DNA of 64,000 bases from Volucribacter psittacicida. Its GTDB lineage: Bacteria; Pseudomonadota; Gammaproteobacteria; Enterobacterales; Pasteurellaceae. Below are positions 45,051 through 54,388 of the stretch, piece by piece. The notes under the pieces are model-generated. The model was not told where the DNA came from. It saw only the letters and a list, made by a program, of their open reading frames with translations, and did not search any database. Within the stretch, counting starts at the first letter, position 1. Each line of letters begins with the position of its first letter. The stretch spans positions 140,276 to 204,275 of the forward strand of contig NZ_SMFT01000002.1 of NCBI RefSeq assembly GCF_004339025.1, in the 5' to 3' direction. The translations under genes and the position numbers were made by a program.

Positions 45051-45434
45051 TTATTCGCCTTTTTTCGCTTTATAATCTGCAATGGCCGCTTTAATCGCAT
45101 CTTCGGCAAGAATAGAACAATGCACTTTTACTGGTGGCAACTCTAATTCTTCCGCAATTTGGCTATTTTTGATCGCTTGAGCTTCATCCAGGGATTTTCC
45201 TTTTACCCATTCAGTAATCAATGAACTGGATGCAATAGCAGATCCACAACCATAGGTTTTAAATTTTGCGTCTTCAATAATACCTTGTTCATTAACTTTA
45301 ATCTGTAATTGCATCACATCGCCACAAGCGGGTGCACCGACCATACCTGTACCAACATCCGCTGCTTTTTTATCAAAAGATCCTACATTACGTGGATTTT
45401 CATAATGATCAATTACTTTGTCACTGTATGCCAT
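45051..45434 (-). CDS. iscU: Fe-S cluster scaffold IscU
   Basis: 127 residues. The three cluster Cys are in GAPACGDVMQL (Cys37), YGCGSAIASSS (Cys63) and VHCSILAEDAI (Cys106 region). ELPPVK, the HscA recognition site, precedes the last. Clusters are built here from IscS sulfur. Confidence 0.98.
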   Translation of the reverse strand: MAYSDKVIDHYENPRNVGSFDKKAADVGTGMVGAPACGDVMQLQIKVNEQGIIEDAKFKTYGCGSAIASSSLITEWVKGKSLDEAQAIKNSQIAEELELPPVKVHCSILAEDAIKAAIADYKAKKGE

Positions 45435-45477
45435 TTTATTTTCCTAACTTAATCTCGTTATTTACTTGCTATAATTA

Positions 45478-45506
45478 GCCCTGTTATAGGGCATAAATAA
45501 TGCCCT
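45478..45506 (-). other. Overlapping alternative hairpins in the iscS-iscU gap
   Basis: AGGGCAT...ATGCCCT (45488-45506) and GCCCT...AGGGC (45478-45492) share the AGGGC segment, so only one can form at a time. Neither has a T run. The position matches the iscS-iscU junction that is cut or regulated post-transcriptionally in E. coli; a similar role here is inference. Confidence 0.5.
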
Positions 45507-45518
45507 TGATCTTAAAAA

Positions 45519-46739
45519 TTAATGATGCGACCATTCAATGGTTGAAAGATCGATACCTTCTTTGTGCATATCCCATAATGGCGATAAATCACGCAATTTC
45601 GTTACCGCTTTTTTCACTAATTCAATGGTGTAATCAATTTCTTCTTCTGTGGTATAACGTCCAACGGTAAAACGAATTGAACTATGAGCTAATTCATCAT
45701 TCAAACCTAAAGCACGTAACACATAAGAAGGCTCAAGGCTGGCGGATGTACAAGCAGATCCTGATGATACAGCAATATCACGCAAAGACATCATCAAGGA
45801 TTCACCTTCCACAAAGTTGAAACTAATGTTTAAGTTATTATCAATGCGGTGTTCCATTGAACCATTCACATAGGTTTCTTCAATATCTTTTAAGCCATTA
45901 TATAAACGATCACGTAAGGCTTTTAAACGAGGCATTTCTGTTGCCATTTCTTCCTTACAAATACGATAGGCCTCGCCCATCCCCACAATTTGATGTACCG
46001 GCAATGTTCCTGAACGCATACCACGCTCATGCCCACCACCATGAATTAAGGCTTCTAATCTTACACGAGGTTTACGGCGAACATATAATGCACCAATTCC
46101 TTTTGGTCCATAGAGTTTATGGCTTGACATTGACATTAAGTCCACTTTAAGTTCCGCCAAATTGATTGGTAATTTTCCTACGCTTTGAGTGGCATCAACA
46201 TGGAAAATGATTTTACGTTCACGACATAACTCACCAATAGCGGCAATGTCTTGAATTACACCAATTTCATTATTAACGTGCATAATAGACACTAAAATTG
46301 TGTCATCACGCATAGCTGCTTTTAATTCCTCTAAATCAATAAGACCATCTGATTTAGGGGCTAAATAGGTGACTTCAAAACCTTCACGTTCTAACTGACG
46401 GCAAGTATCTAATACCGCTTTATGCTCAGTTTTGCAAGTAATAATGTGTTTCCCTTTATTTTGATAAAAATGTGCCGCACCTTTAATAGCAAGGTTATCG
46501 GCTTCTGTAGCACCAGAAGTAAACACAATTTCTCTTGAATCTGCCCCAATTAGCTCAGCAATTTGATTACGAGCAACATCTACGGCTTCTTCGGCAGTCC
46601 AACCAAATTTATGGGAACGTGAGGCTGGATTACCAAACACCCCCTCAACGGTTAAATATTCCATCATTTTTTTTGCTACACGCTCATCAACGGGACAAGT
46701 TGCAGCATAATCCAAATAAATTGGTAATTTCATTTTCAC
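45519..46739 (-). CDS. iscS: Cysteine desulfurase IscS
   Basis: 406 residues. PLP-binding Lys in [12 protein letters not shown] (about 204-209), and the mobile-loop catalytic Cys in [16 protein letters not shown] (about 330), are present. It supplies sulfur to IscU, tRNA thiolation and other pathways. Met3 (46733) is an equally good start, matching MKLPIYLDY in E. coli. One oddity: the N-terminal [13 protein letters not shown] has Cys where most homologs have Thr. Confidence 0.98.
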   Translation of the reverse strand: MKMKLPIYLDYAATCPVDERVAKKMMEYLTVEGVFGNPASRSHKFGWTAEEAVDVARNQIAELIGADSREIVFTSGATEADNLAIKGAAHFYQNKGKHIITCKTEHKAVLDTCRQLEREGFEVTYLAPKSDGLIDLEELKAAMRDDTILVSIMHVNNEIGVIQDIAAIGELCRERKIIFHVDATQSVGKLPINLAELKVDLMSMSSHKLYGPKGIGALYVRRKPRVRLEALIHGGGHERGMRSGTLPVHQIVGMGEAYRICKEEMATEMPRLKALRDRLYNGLKDIEETYVNGSMEHRIDNNLNISFNFVEGESLMMSLRDIAVSSGSACTSASLEPSYVLRALGLNDELAHSSIRFTVGRYTTEEEIDYTIELVKKAVTKLRDLSPLWDMHKEGIDLSTIEWSHH

Positions 46740-46766
46740 TCCTAACCAAACTATCTTGTTACCAAA

Positions 46767-47243
46767 TTAACGGTTGACAACCAATAAATTATCTAACTTA
46801 TGAGGATAAGTTGAAGATAATTTCTGTTGCGATTGTTTTTCATAATGTTTATCTACTAACTCAGCTAACGTAATTTCATTTAAAAATTGTTCAATACGTA
46901 AACTTAATTCGTCCCATAAAGAATGGGTAAGACATTCATGCCCACCTTGACAATTTCCTTTACCTAAGCATTTTGTTACATTGATATTTTCATTGACAGC
47001 GGCTATAACCATTCCCACGGAAATTTGATTACTGGCATAACCTAAACAATAACCACCGCCGGGCCCTCGCACACTTTTCACTAAGCCATGACGTCTTAAC
47101 TTGGCAAATAATTGCTCTAAATAGGACAAAGAAATATGCTGCCGTTCAGAAATATCCGCAAGTGTTACAGGCTTCTCATTAGAATATAATGCAATATCTA
47201 AAATCGCTGTAACAGCATAGCGTCCTTTTGAAGTCAGTTTCAT
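46767..47243 (-). CDS. iscR: Fe-S responsive regulator IscR
   Basis: 158 residues from the ATG at 47243 (the in-frame GTG at 47249 is less likely). Winged helix-turn-helix [20 protein letters not shown] (about 38-57) and the [2Fe-2S] ligands in [16 protein letters not shown] (C-x5-C-x5-C then His). With its cluster, IscR represses the isc operon; a type 1 site lies upstream. First gene of the operon iscRSUA-hscBA-fdx-iscX. Confidence 0.97.
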   Translation of the reverse strand: MKLTSKGRYAVTAILDIALYSNEKPVTLADISERQHISLSYLEQLFAKLRRHGLVKSVRGPGGGYCLGYASNQISVGMVIAAVNENINVTKCLGKGNCQGGHECLTHSLWDELSLRIEQFLNEITLAELVDKHYEKQSQQKLSSTYPHKLDNLLVVNR

Positions 47244-47284
47244 TGTCACGTCCCTAGCTGAATGATGAATAGCTGAGATCTTAC

Positions 47285-47309
47285 ATAACCTATTAAATTA
47301 GTCAACTAT
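47285..47309 (-). promoter_or_regulatory. Type 1 IscR binding site upstream of iscR
   Basis: Read leftward the 25-mer starts ATAGTTGACTAATTTAAT and ends AGGTTAT, matching the type 1 consensus ATASYYGACTRWWWYAGTCRRSTAT at nearly all fixed positions. It contains TTGACT, a likely -35 element, so a bound IscR would block RNA polymerase. It lies 42 bp before the iscR start. Confidence 0.85.
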
Positions 47310-47343
47310 TTCACCATTGAATCTATAAATTAAACCAATAGGA

Positions 47344-48060
47344 CTAACGAATATGACGTTTCACCGCCGTTAACATACCTTGCAAAATATTTAATTCATT
47401 TTGCTCAATTCCCGCACGATAATAAAAACGCCGAAGTTTTTGCATAACACCTTGATTTTGAATAAAACCAAGTTGTTGATAAAGTGCTTCAGTTTGTTGC
47501 AAAAAATGTTCTAACTGCTGTGCAGTGGGTAAATGAGTCAAAGGACGATCTTCGTGCTCATTCTGAGTCTGTGCTAACCAAGCCATACGTAATTCATAGC
47601 TAATTAATTGAACCGCCATAGCTAAATTCAATGACGAATACTCAGGATTGGCTGGAATAGCAAGATGATAATGGCATTGCAATAATTCCGCATTAGTTAA
47701 ACCTACTCGCTCTCGTCCAAAGACAATCGCTACATTATGCCCTTGCATTGCTTGTTGTATGGCTAATTGGGCATTTTGACGAGGATCAAGGATATTATTT
47801 TGAATATGACGGCTTCTTGCACTAGTGCCTACCACTAACTGACAATCTGCCACCGCACAAGCTAAATTAGGTTGGATTTCTGCTTGTTGTAAAATATCAG
47901 AAGCATTAGCGGATAAAGAAATAGCCTGCTCGTCAATCGCTTGTAAAGGATTGACCAAACATAATTGACTTAATCCCATTGTCTTCATTGCTCGGGCCGT
48001 TGAACCAATATTCCCACTATGCGAAGTTTCTACTAATACAATCTTAATCTTTGCCAACAT
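47344..48060 (-). CDS. trmJ: tRNA (cytidine/uridine-2'-O-)-methyltransferase TrmJ
   Basis: 238 residues from the ATG at 48060 (the upstream ATG at 48081 adds seven unsupported residues). SPOUT motifs LVETSHSGNIGSTARAMKTM (about 9-28), VFGRERVGLTNAEL (about 111-124) and IPANPEYSSLNLAMAVQ (about 131-147) form the knotted SAM site. It modifies position 32 of several tRNAs. It lies upstream of iscR on the same strand, as in E. coli. Confidence 0.96.
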   Translation of the reverse strand: MLAKIKIVLVETSHSGNIGSTARAMKTMGLSQLCLVNPLQAIDEQAISLSANASDILQQAEIQPNLACAVADCQLVVGTSARSRHIQNNILDPRQNAQLAIQQAMQGHNVAIVFGRERVGLTNAELLQCHYHLAIPANPEYSSLNLAMAVQLISYELRMAWLAQTQNEHEDRPLTHLPTAQQLEHFLQQTEALYQQLGFIQNQGVMQKLRRFYYRAGIEQNELNILQGMLTAVKRHIR

Positions 48061-48213
48061 CTTGCAATCATTCTTTATCACTTAACTTAAAAAAAGCCAT
48101 TCTAGCATAAAATTCAGGGCAGTATTATCTTAACCAAGAAATTTCACTCGCTATTTCAGACTAAACATTTTATAATAATACCCCTTTATCGTTCTTTAAA
48201 ATCTGGTGGAATT

Positions 48214-49014
48214 ATGAATCCAATGTTAAATATCGCTATTCGTGCCGCACGAAAAGCAGGCAATATTATTGCAAAAGGCTATGAACGCCGTGACGAAATC
48301 ACAACCGCACAAAAAATGGCAAATGATTATGTAACAAATATTGACAAAGCAGCAGAACAAGCCATTATTGAAATTATCCAAAAATCTTATCCTGAACACA
48401 CCATTATTGGGGAAGAATCTGGTGCAATCGAAGGCAAACAAAGCGATATTCAATGGATTATCGATCCACTTGATGGCACCACAAATTTTATAAAAGGTTT
48501 CCCTCATTTCTCAGTTTCCATTGCTGTCCGAGTGAAAGGACGTAATGAAATTGCTGTCGTTTATGATCCTATTCGTAATGAATTATTTACCGCTATTCGT
48601 GGCGAAGGTGCCAAACTTAACGACACTCGCTTACGTATTGAAAGTAGAACAGAATTACAAGGTGCCATCCTTGCTACAGGTTTCCCTTTTAAACAAAACA
48701 AATATATGCCAATGCATCTTGCTATGGTAACCGCATTAATTGAACATTGTGCCGATTTCCGCCGTACAGGCTCAGCTGCCCTTGATTTATGCTATACCGC
48801 CGCAGGACGAGTAGATGGTTTTTTTGAAATTGGTTTAAAACCTTGGGATTGTGCGGCTGGCGAACTTATTGTTCGTGAAGCTGGTGGCTTAATTTGTGAT
48901 TACTTAGGTTCACCAAACTATCTCACCAATGGGCATATTATTGCAGGCTCAGCACGTATAGTAAAAAATATTCTTACCAAAGTTCAGCCTTATACTTCTG
49001 AATTAAAGTCCTAA
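48214..49014 (+). CDS. suhB: Inositol-1-monophosphatase SuhB
   Basis: 266 residues. Metal-binding motifs are GEESG (about 67-71), WIIDPLDGTTNFIKG (about 81-95) and KPWDCAAGELIVREAGG (about 210-226). Besides phosphatase activity, SuhB takes part in rRNA transcription antitermination complexes in enterobacteria. Divergent from trmJ, as in E. coli. Confidence 0.96.
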   Translation: MNPMLNIAIRAARKAGNIIAKGYERRDEITTAQKMANDYVTNIDKAAEQAIIEIIQKSYPEHTIIGEESGAIEGKQSDIQWIIDPLDGTTNFIKGFPHFSVSIAVRVKGRNEIAVVYDPIRNELFTAIRGEGAKLNDTRLRIESRTELQGAILATGFPFKQNKYMPMHLAMVTALIEHCADFRRTGSAALDLCYTAAGRVDGFFEIGLKPWDCAAGELIVREAGGLICDYLGSPNYLTNGHIIAGSARIVKNILTKVQPYTSELKS

Positions 49015-49028
49015 TATCAATTAATAAA

Positions 49029-49057
49029 GCGCCTTTTAACAAAAATATAAAAGGCGC
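49029..49057. terminator. Terminator between suhB and the APC antiporter
   Basis: GCGCCTTTTA and TAAAAGGCGC form a perfect 10-bp stem around a 9-base loop between convergent genes. An uptake signal follows at 49100. Confidence 0.8.
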
Positions 49058-49125
49058 AATCTATAAAGTCATTTCAATTTACAGGGTAACAATTATAAAA
49101 AAGTGCGGTGCTTTTTAGATTAATT

Positions 49126-50538
49126 TTAGCCTACACTAACCAAATAATTATTATACAACGCTGCTATAAACAATATAAAAACTAAAGCAATAATCAAAAT
49201 TTCATAGCCTCGTAAACCTAATTTTTTGCCATTATATTGATAACGAGAATATAAAAAGAGTGCAATGCCGGGCATATAAAGCAAGGCGGATAATAAAAGG
49301 TATTCTAGCCCTGCGGCGTAGACGATCCATAAACCATAAACAGAGGCAATCAGCCCTGTGAGTTTGATATACCATTTTGCCTTTTCTTTAATGGCGACTT
49401 TAAGGAGATAAGCACCGATCAGGAAATAGGGGACTAAGATCATTGAAGTAGAAATTAGTAATAAGGCGTTGTAACTTTTACCTGTTAATAATACTAGGAA
49501 TAAACAAAACTGTACCACCAATCCTGTGAACCAAAGGGAGTTAATCGGTGTGCCGTTGCGGTTAAGTTTATCTAATATTTTAGGAAATGCCCCCATTTTT
49601 GCCCCACGATAAGGTACTTCGGCGGAGTACATTGTCCAGCTAATATAGGAGGCTAGCACTGAGACGATTAAGCAAAAGGTAATGATAATTTTGCCACTGT
49701 CGCCAATCATATGTTGTAATAAGCCTGCCATTGAAGGATTAGACATCGTAGCAATTTGTTCTCTGGCTAAAATGCCTAAGGATAATAATGTGATTGCAAC
49801 ATATAATATTAAAGCAATTAATACCCCTAATACGGTCGCCAAGCCGACATCGCTTTTTTTCTTGGCGTGAGCGGATAAGACTGAGGCTCCCTCAATGCCG
49901 GTAAATACCCAAAGGGTAATTAACATCGTATTTTTGACTTGATCCATCACTGGTTGCTGCAAGGATTGCCCTTGCCAATCTTGTTGAAATTGGGTTGGCG
50001 AGAAATAATAAAGCGCCAAAATAATAAATAAGACGAGGGGAAAAACTTTGACAAAGGTTGCCACTAAATTGACCGAGGCAGCTTCTTTTACGCCACTGGC
50101 AACTAGCCAATGGACTAACCAAACGATCAATGATGCACCAATAAATGAGGCAATGGTGTTGCCCTGTCCAAAAATAATGTGATTAGGGCTGTCAGTAAAG
50201 GTACCGATGCCCTCAAACGCCACCACTAAATAGCCAACAATGCCGATGGTAGCACAGAGCCAATAGCCCCAAGCGGATAAAAATCCCACCAATTCGCCAA
50301 AACCTGCTCGTGCGTAAGTGTAAATACCACCGTCTAATTCAGGTTTTAATTTAGATAAGAAAAAGAAGGATAAACCGAGAAAAATAATGCCTATACCCGT
50401 AATTAACCAGCCAATAATTAATGCTTCTGCTCCTGCGACTTCTGCCATATTTTGCGGTAAGCTAAAAATCCCTGAGCCAATCATTGAGCTAAGCACCAAT
50501 GCAGTGAGCGCCATTAAACCAATTTTACCTTTTGCCAT
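49126..50538 (-). CDS. APC-superfamily basic amino acid/polyamine antiporter, ArcD-like
   Basis: 470 residues with about 12 helices. The start ALTALVLSSMIGSGIFSLPQ (helix 1, about 9-28) and KPELDGGIYTYARAGFGELV (about 64-83) are the hallmarks of the APA antiporters such as ArcD (arginine/ornithine), CadB and AdiC. It starts 1 bp after the mmuM stop, so the two form one operon. That pairing is unusual: the partner expected for mmuM is an S-methylmethionine permease. Substrate may be arginine or ornithine by homology, or the cationic S-methylmethionine by context. Confidence 0.85.
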   Translation of the reverse strand: MAKGKIGLMALTALVLSSMIGSGIFSLPQNMAEVAGAEALIIGWLITGIGIIFLGLSFFFLSKLKPELDGGIYTYARAGFGELVGFLSAWGYWLCATIGIVGYLVVAFEGIGTFTDSPNHIIFGQGNTIASFIGASLIVWLVHWLVASGVKEAASVNLVATFVKVFPLVLFIILALYYFSPTQFQQDWQGQSLQQPVMDQVKNTMLITLWVFTGIEGASVLSAHAKKKSDVGLATVLGVLIALILYVAITLLSLGILAREQIATMSNPSMAGLLQHMIGDSGKIIITFCLIVSVLASYISWTMYSAEVPYRGAKMGAFPKILDKLNRNGTPINSLWFTGLVVQFCLFLVLLTGKSYNALLLISTSMILVPYFLIGAYLLKVAIKEKAKWYIKLTGLIASVYGLWIVYAAGLEYLLLSALLYMPGIALFLYSRYQYNGKKLGLRGYEILIIALVFILFIAALYNNYLVSVG

Positions 50539-50539
50539 A

Positions 50540-51430
50540 TCATTTCCTTATAGCTTCTGCTAATACTTGAATATGTTGAGGTCCAATACCACAACAACCA
50601 CCAATAATACTTGCTCCAAGCTGTTGCCATTGTTTTGCCCAGCTTAAATAATCGCTAGGATTGAGATCTTGGCGGATTTCATCTAAGCCGTCATTGGCTG
50701 TGGCATTTTTAGGCTGTGGTGGGAACGCATTGGCATACGCCCCTAATTGGATAGTGGTCGCCTTATGGGCAATAAGTTGTTGTTTTGCCACTTGTAAGGC
50801 AGCACCAATCACTTCGGGTTGGCAACAATTAAATAAAATGGCATCAACGCCCAATTCAATCATTTTGTTGACCGCTAATTCCACGCTTTCGCCAGAGCGT
50901 AAACAAGGGGTTGTGCCTACTTGCTCATCTTGTAAGGTAAAGGATACCCAAAATGGACGCTGATCCTTTGGTAACAAAGGTTTGATCATTGTTGGTTCAA
51001 TAATGGCACTTTGGGTTTCACATAACCAAATATCCACATAGGGAGCTAAACCTTGAATAATCGGACGGGCAATTTCAGCCATTTTGTCCGCTTGAAATAA
51101 ATCTGCACGATATGAGCCAAAAAGTGGTGGCAAAGAACCCGCAATGTTTACAGCTTTACCACTTTGCACTACCGCTTGTTGAGCTAATTGTCCTGCTAAA
51201 GCACAAAGCTGTTCGCCCTGTTGTTGGAAGCGTTGTTCGCCAATATGAAAAGGCACAACGGCATAACTGTTGGTGGTGATCACTTGAGCACCACTTTCAA
51301 TAAAATCTTGATGAACCTGTGTTATGGCTTGAGGTTGTTGCCATAAGGCTAAAGCTGACCATTCAGGCTGTTTAAAAGGGGCACCTCGGCGAGCTAATTC
51401 TCGTCCCATACCACCATCTAAAATAATCAT
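50540..51430 (-). CDS. mmuM: Homocysteine S-methyltransferase MmuM
   Basis: 296 residues. Zinc ligands appear as FNCCQPE (first Cys, about 218) and GGCCGIGPQHI (paired Cys, about 278-280). The N-terminal ILDGGMGRELARRG is typical. It transfers a methyl group from S-methylmethionine (or SAM) to homocysteine, giving methionine. First gene of a two-gene unit with the APC antiporter. No MetJ box is evident upstream; instead a partial MITE lies there. Confidence 0.93.
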   Translation of the reverse strand: MIILDGGMGRELARRGAPFKQPEWSALALWQQPQAITQVHQDFIESGAQVITTNSYAVVPFHIGEQRFQQQGEQLCALAGQLAQQAVVQSGKAVNIAGSLPPLFGSYRADLFQADKMAEIARPIIQGLAPYVDIWLCETQSAIIEPTMIKPLLPKDQRPFWVSFTLQDEQVGTTPCLRSGESVELAVNKMIELGVDAILFNCCQPEVIGAALQVAKQQLIAHKATTIQLGAYANAFPPQPKNATANDGLDEIRQDLNPSDYLSWAKQWQQLGASIIGGCCGIGPQHIQVLAEAIRK

Positions 51431-51458
51431 TGTTTACTCCGAGTTTAATATTGCTAAA

Positions 51459-51510
51459 TAGTACGGCGAGGCGTACCAACACTGTATTATTTTAAAGTGG
51501 AACGACTATA
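51459..51510 (+). mobile_element. Partial MITE copy between glyA and mmuM
   Basis: TAGTACGGCGAGGCGTACCA, then ACACTG and TATTATTTTAAAGTGGAACGACTA followed by TA: the right half of the element. The left half is absent. A short GGCGATAAATATCGCC hairpin follows at 51517-51532, probably the glyA terminator. Confidence 0.7.
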
Positions 51511-51516
51511 ACAAAA

Positions 51517-51532
51517 CGGCGATAAATATCGC
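51517..51532 (-). terminator. Hairpin after glyA
   Basis: GGCGATA and TATCGCC pair around a two-base centre, with AACGGCGATAAATATCGCCGTT giving a longer 9-10 bp stem. It follows glyA on the minus strand. Little T run is seen, so strength is uncertain. Confidence 0.6.
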
Positions 51533-51559
51533 CGTTATAAATTAGAAAGTGTTTAATCT

Positions 51560-52822
51560 TTAAGCGTACACTGGTAAACGTTTACAAATGTCTAATACTT
51601 TTTGTTTGGTTTGCTCAATCACTTCAGCTTCGTTATCTTTACCGATCGCATCAAGAACATCGCACATCCAGCCTGCTAACTCAGCCACTTCAGCTTCTTT
51701 GAAGCCACGGCGTGTTACTGAAGGGGTTCCCACACGAATACCCGATGTAACAAATGGTTTTTGCGGATCATTTGGCACCGCATTTTTATTCACGGTAATA
51801 TTGGCTTTACCAAGCGCAGCATCAGCGGCTTTACCTGTTAAACCGTGGCTGACTAAATCCACTAAGAATAAGTGATTTTCTGTACCGTTAGACACCACGT
51901 TATAACCACGTTGTTTAAATACTTCCACCATCGCTTTGGCATTTTTGACCACTTGCTGTTGGTAGGCTTTATATTCAGGTTCCATTGCCTCTTTAAAGCA
52001 AACGGCTTTTGCCGCAATAACATGTACTAATGGTCCGCCTTGTCCTGCTGGGAATACGGCACTTTGTAATTTTTTGTACAAGTCTTCATCTTTGGCACTA
52101 GATAAGATCAAGCCACCGCGTGGTCCACCTAAGGTTTTGTGTGTGGTAGTAGTAACGATATGAGCGTGTGGTAATGGATTAGGGTAAACGCCTGCGGCGA
52201 TAAGACCGGCAACGTGAGCCATATCCACAAATAAATAAGCCCCTACTTCATCGGCAATTTCACGCATTTTTGCCCAATCCACCACTTGTGAATAAGCTGA
52301 AAAACCGCCAACAATCATTTTTGGTTTTACTTCAAGGGCTTGTTTGCGTAAAGCCTCATAATCAATAAAGCCTTCTGCGGTGATGCCATATTGTTCGGCG
52401 TGGTAAATTTTACCTGAGAAACTGACCGCAGCACCATGGGTTAAATGTCCGCCGTGAGCAAGGCTCATACCTAAAATGGTATCGCCTGGTTGCAATAATG
52501 CCATATATACCGCGGCATTAGCTTGTGAACCTGAGTGAGGTTGCACATTGGCATAATCTGCCCCAAATAACTCTTTAGCACGATCGATCGCTAACTGCTC
52601 CACAATATCCGCATATTCACAACCGCCATAATAACGTTTGCCCGGATAGCCTTCGGCATATTTATTGGTAAATTGCGAGCCTTGTGCTTCCATCACTCTT
52701 GGGCTTGCATAGTTTTCAGAGGCAATTAGCTCAATATGCTCTTCTTGGCGACGGTTTTCATCTTGAATAGCTTGCCATAAAACCGGATCATAATCTTTGA
52801 TATTCATACTTTTTGTTAGCAT
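51560..52822 (-). CDS. glyA: Serine hydroxymethyltransferase
   Basis: 420 residues, full length. The PLP Lys lies in [15 protein letters not shown] (about 226-240). [20 protein letters not shown] and [18 protein letters not shown] are conserved. It interconverts serine and glycine, giving one-carbon units on tetrahydrofolate for purine synthesis (purH, purD follow upstream in the window) and methionine. The start may be Met1 or Met6. The 213-bp gap before purD is half filled by a full MITE. Confidence 0.98.
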   Translation of the reverse strand: MLTKSMNIKDYDPVLWQAIQDENRRQEEHIELIASENYASPRVMEAQGSQFTNKYAEGYPGKRYYGGCEYADIVEQLAIDRAKELFGADYANVQPHSGSQANAAVYMALLQPGDTILGMSLAHGGHLTHGAAVSFSGKIYHAEQYGITAEGFIDYEALRKQALEVKPKMIVGGFSAYSQVVDWAKMREIADEVGAYLFVDMAHVAGLIAAGVYPNPLPHAHIVTTTTHKTLGGPRGGLILSSAKDEDLYKKLQSAVFPAGQGGPLVHVIAAKAVCFKEAMEPEYKAYQQQVVKNAKAMVEVFKQRGYNVVSNGTENHLFLVDLVSHGLTGKAADAALGKANITVNKNAVPNDPQKPFVTSGIRVGTPSVTRRGFKEAEVAELAGWMCDVLDAIGKDNEAEVIEQTKQKVLDICKRLPVYA

Positions 52823-52879
52823 TTGTTCAGTCCTCTTTGTTTTAGAAAATTGTTGTATAGTTTAACGGTTTATCAATTA

Positions 52880-52981
52880 TAGCCGTCCCTCTTTAAAATA
52901 ATACAGCGTTGGCACGCCTCGCCGTACTCTGTGTACTGTCTTCGGCGTGCCGCCTTGTCTTATTTTAAATTGAAACGGCTA
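52880..52981 (-). mobile_element. 102-bp MITE, full copy, between glyA and purD
   Basis: It begins TAGCCGTCCCTCTTTAAAAT and ends TTTTAAATTGAAACGGCTA, so both ends carry the compensating change TAGCCG/CGGCTA instead of TAGTCG/CGACTA. TA flanks the left end; the right has CA. Same orientation as the copy in yafQ. The paired end change suggests ends that evolve together or a hairpin under selection. Confidence 0.82.
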
Positions 52982-53035
52982 CAAGTTTTTATCTCTAATT
53001 TTTCATTCTGTGTATGAAAATTTTTCATTATCTTG

Positions 53036-54319
53036 TTAGGCTTTTTCCCTTGCCACCGCACGATAACCAATATCTCGGCGGTAGAAACGTCCTTGCCAGT
53101 GGATTTTTTCCGCTAAAGCAAGAGCTTTTTGTTGAGCTTCAAACACAGTATCACCTAAAGCCGTTGCACATAATACACGACCGCCGTTGGTAATCAACTT
53201 ATCGCCTTTCTTTTCAACACCAGCTAAAAAAACTTTTTCATTTTGCACCGCACTTTCAATGCCGCTAATTTCATCGCCTTTGCGATAATCGCCCGGGTAG
53301 CCTTCTGCGGCTAATACAATGCCTAATGCCGCTTGTTCACACCATTGTGATTGATGTTGATCCAGCTTTTCATCACAAGCGGCTAAACAAAGTGCCACTA
53401 AATCTGATTGTAAACGCAGCATAATTGGTTGAGTTTCAGGATCGCCAAAACGGCAATTAAACTCAATCACTTTTGGCTGCCCATTTGGCATAATCATCAA
53501 GCCAGCATATAAAAAGCCTGTATAAACATTGCCCTCTTGTGCCATACCTTGCACCGTTGGATAAATCACTTCTTGCATAATGCGTTGATGAATATCAGGC
53601 GTAACCACTGGTGCTGGAGAATAAGCCCCCATTCCCCCTGTATTTAAGCCCGTATCTTGCTCACCCACTCGCTTATGATCTTGGCTGGTTGCCATTGGTT
53701 CTACGTTTTTACCGTCAACCATCACAATAAAACTTGCTTCTTCACCATCAAGAAACTCCTCGATTACTACACGACTTCCTGCCTCGCCAAAAGCGTTGCC
53801 TGAGAGCATATCACGCACCGCTTCTTCAGCCTCCGCTTCAGTCATTGCCACAATCACCCCTTTTCCTGCCGCTAAGCCATCAGCTTTAATCACAATAGGT
53901 GCACCTTTTTGCTGAATATAAGCTAAAGCGGGCTCAATTTCGGTAAAGTTGCGATACTCGGCGGTAGGGATTTGATGACGTGCTAAGAAATCTTTAGTAA
54001 AGGCTTTTGAACCCTCTAGTTGAGCCGCCGCTTTAGTTGGACCAAAAATTTTCAACCCTGCTGCTCGAAAGGCGTCCACAACCCCTAACACCAAAGGAGC
54101 TTCTGGGCCAACAATGGTTAAATCAATCTGTTGTTGCTGAGCAAATTGTACCAAGCCCTCAATATCTGTCGCCGAAATAGCGACATTTTCTACTTTTGTC
54201 TCTAAAGCAGTACCTGCATTGCCTGGTGCAACAAATACTTTGTCTGCTAATGGCGATTGTGCCGCTTTCCACGCTAAGGCGTGTTCACGTCCGCCATTAC
54301 CAATAATTAAAATTTTCAT
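53036..54319 (-). CDS. purD: Phosphoribosylamine-glycine ligase
   Basis: 427 residues. N-terminal LIIGNGGREHALAWKAA (3-19), ATP-grasp GKGVIVAMTEAEAEEAV (about 152-168), and FNCRFGDPETQ (about 285-295) define PurD. It adds glycine to phosphoribosylamine in the second step of purine synthesis. It follows purH after a 69-bp gap holding an uptake-signal hairpin, so expression may be attenuated relative to purH. Confidence 0.98.
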   Translation of the reverse strand: MKILIIGNGGREHALAWKAAQSPLADKVFVAPGNAGTALETKVENVAISATDIEGLVQFAQQQQIDLTIVGPEAPLVLGVVDAFRAAGLKIFGPTKAAAQLEGSKAFTKDFLARHQIPTAEYRNFTEIEPALAYIQQKGAPIVIKADGLAAGKGVIVAMTEAEAEEAVRDMLSGNAFGEAGSRVVIEEFLDGEEASFIVMVDGKNVEPMATSQDHKRVGEQDTGLNTGGMGAYSPAPVVTPDIHQRIMQEVIYPTVQGMAQEGNVYTGFLYAGLMIMPNGQPKVIEFNCRFGDPETQPIMLRLQSDLVALCLAACDEKLDQHQSQWCEQAALGIVLAAEGYPGDYRKGDEISGIESAVQNEKVFLAGVEKKGDKLITNGGRVLCATALGDTVFEAQQKALALAEKIHWQGRFYRRDIGYRAVAREKA

Positions 54320-54349
54320 TTTTTCTCCTTACAATCCATTCTATCATTT

Positions 54350-54378
54350 AAAAGTGCGGTCATTTTTACCGCACTTTT
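54350..54378 (-). terminator. Uptake-signal hairpin between purH and purD
   Basis: AAAAGTGCGGT and ACCGCACTTTT pair over 11 bp around a 7-base loop, with T runs on both sides. It lies inside the purHD operon, so it may act as a partial terminator rather than an end. Confidence 0.75.
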
Positions 54379-54388
54379 TTATAACTCA

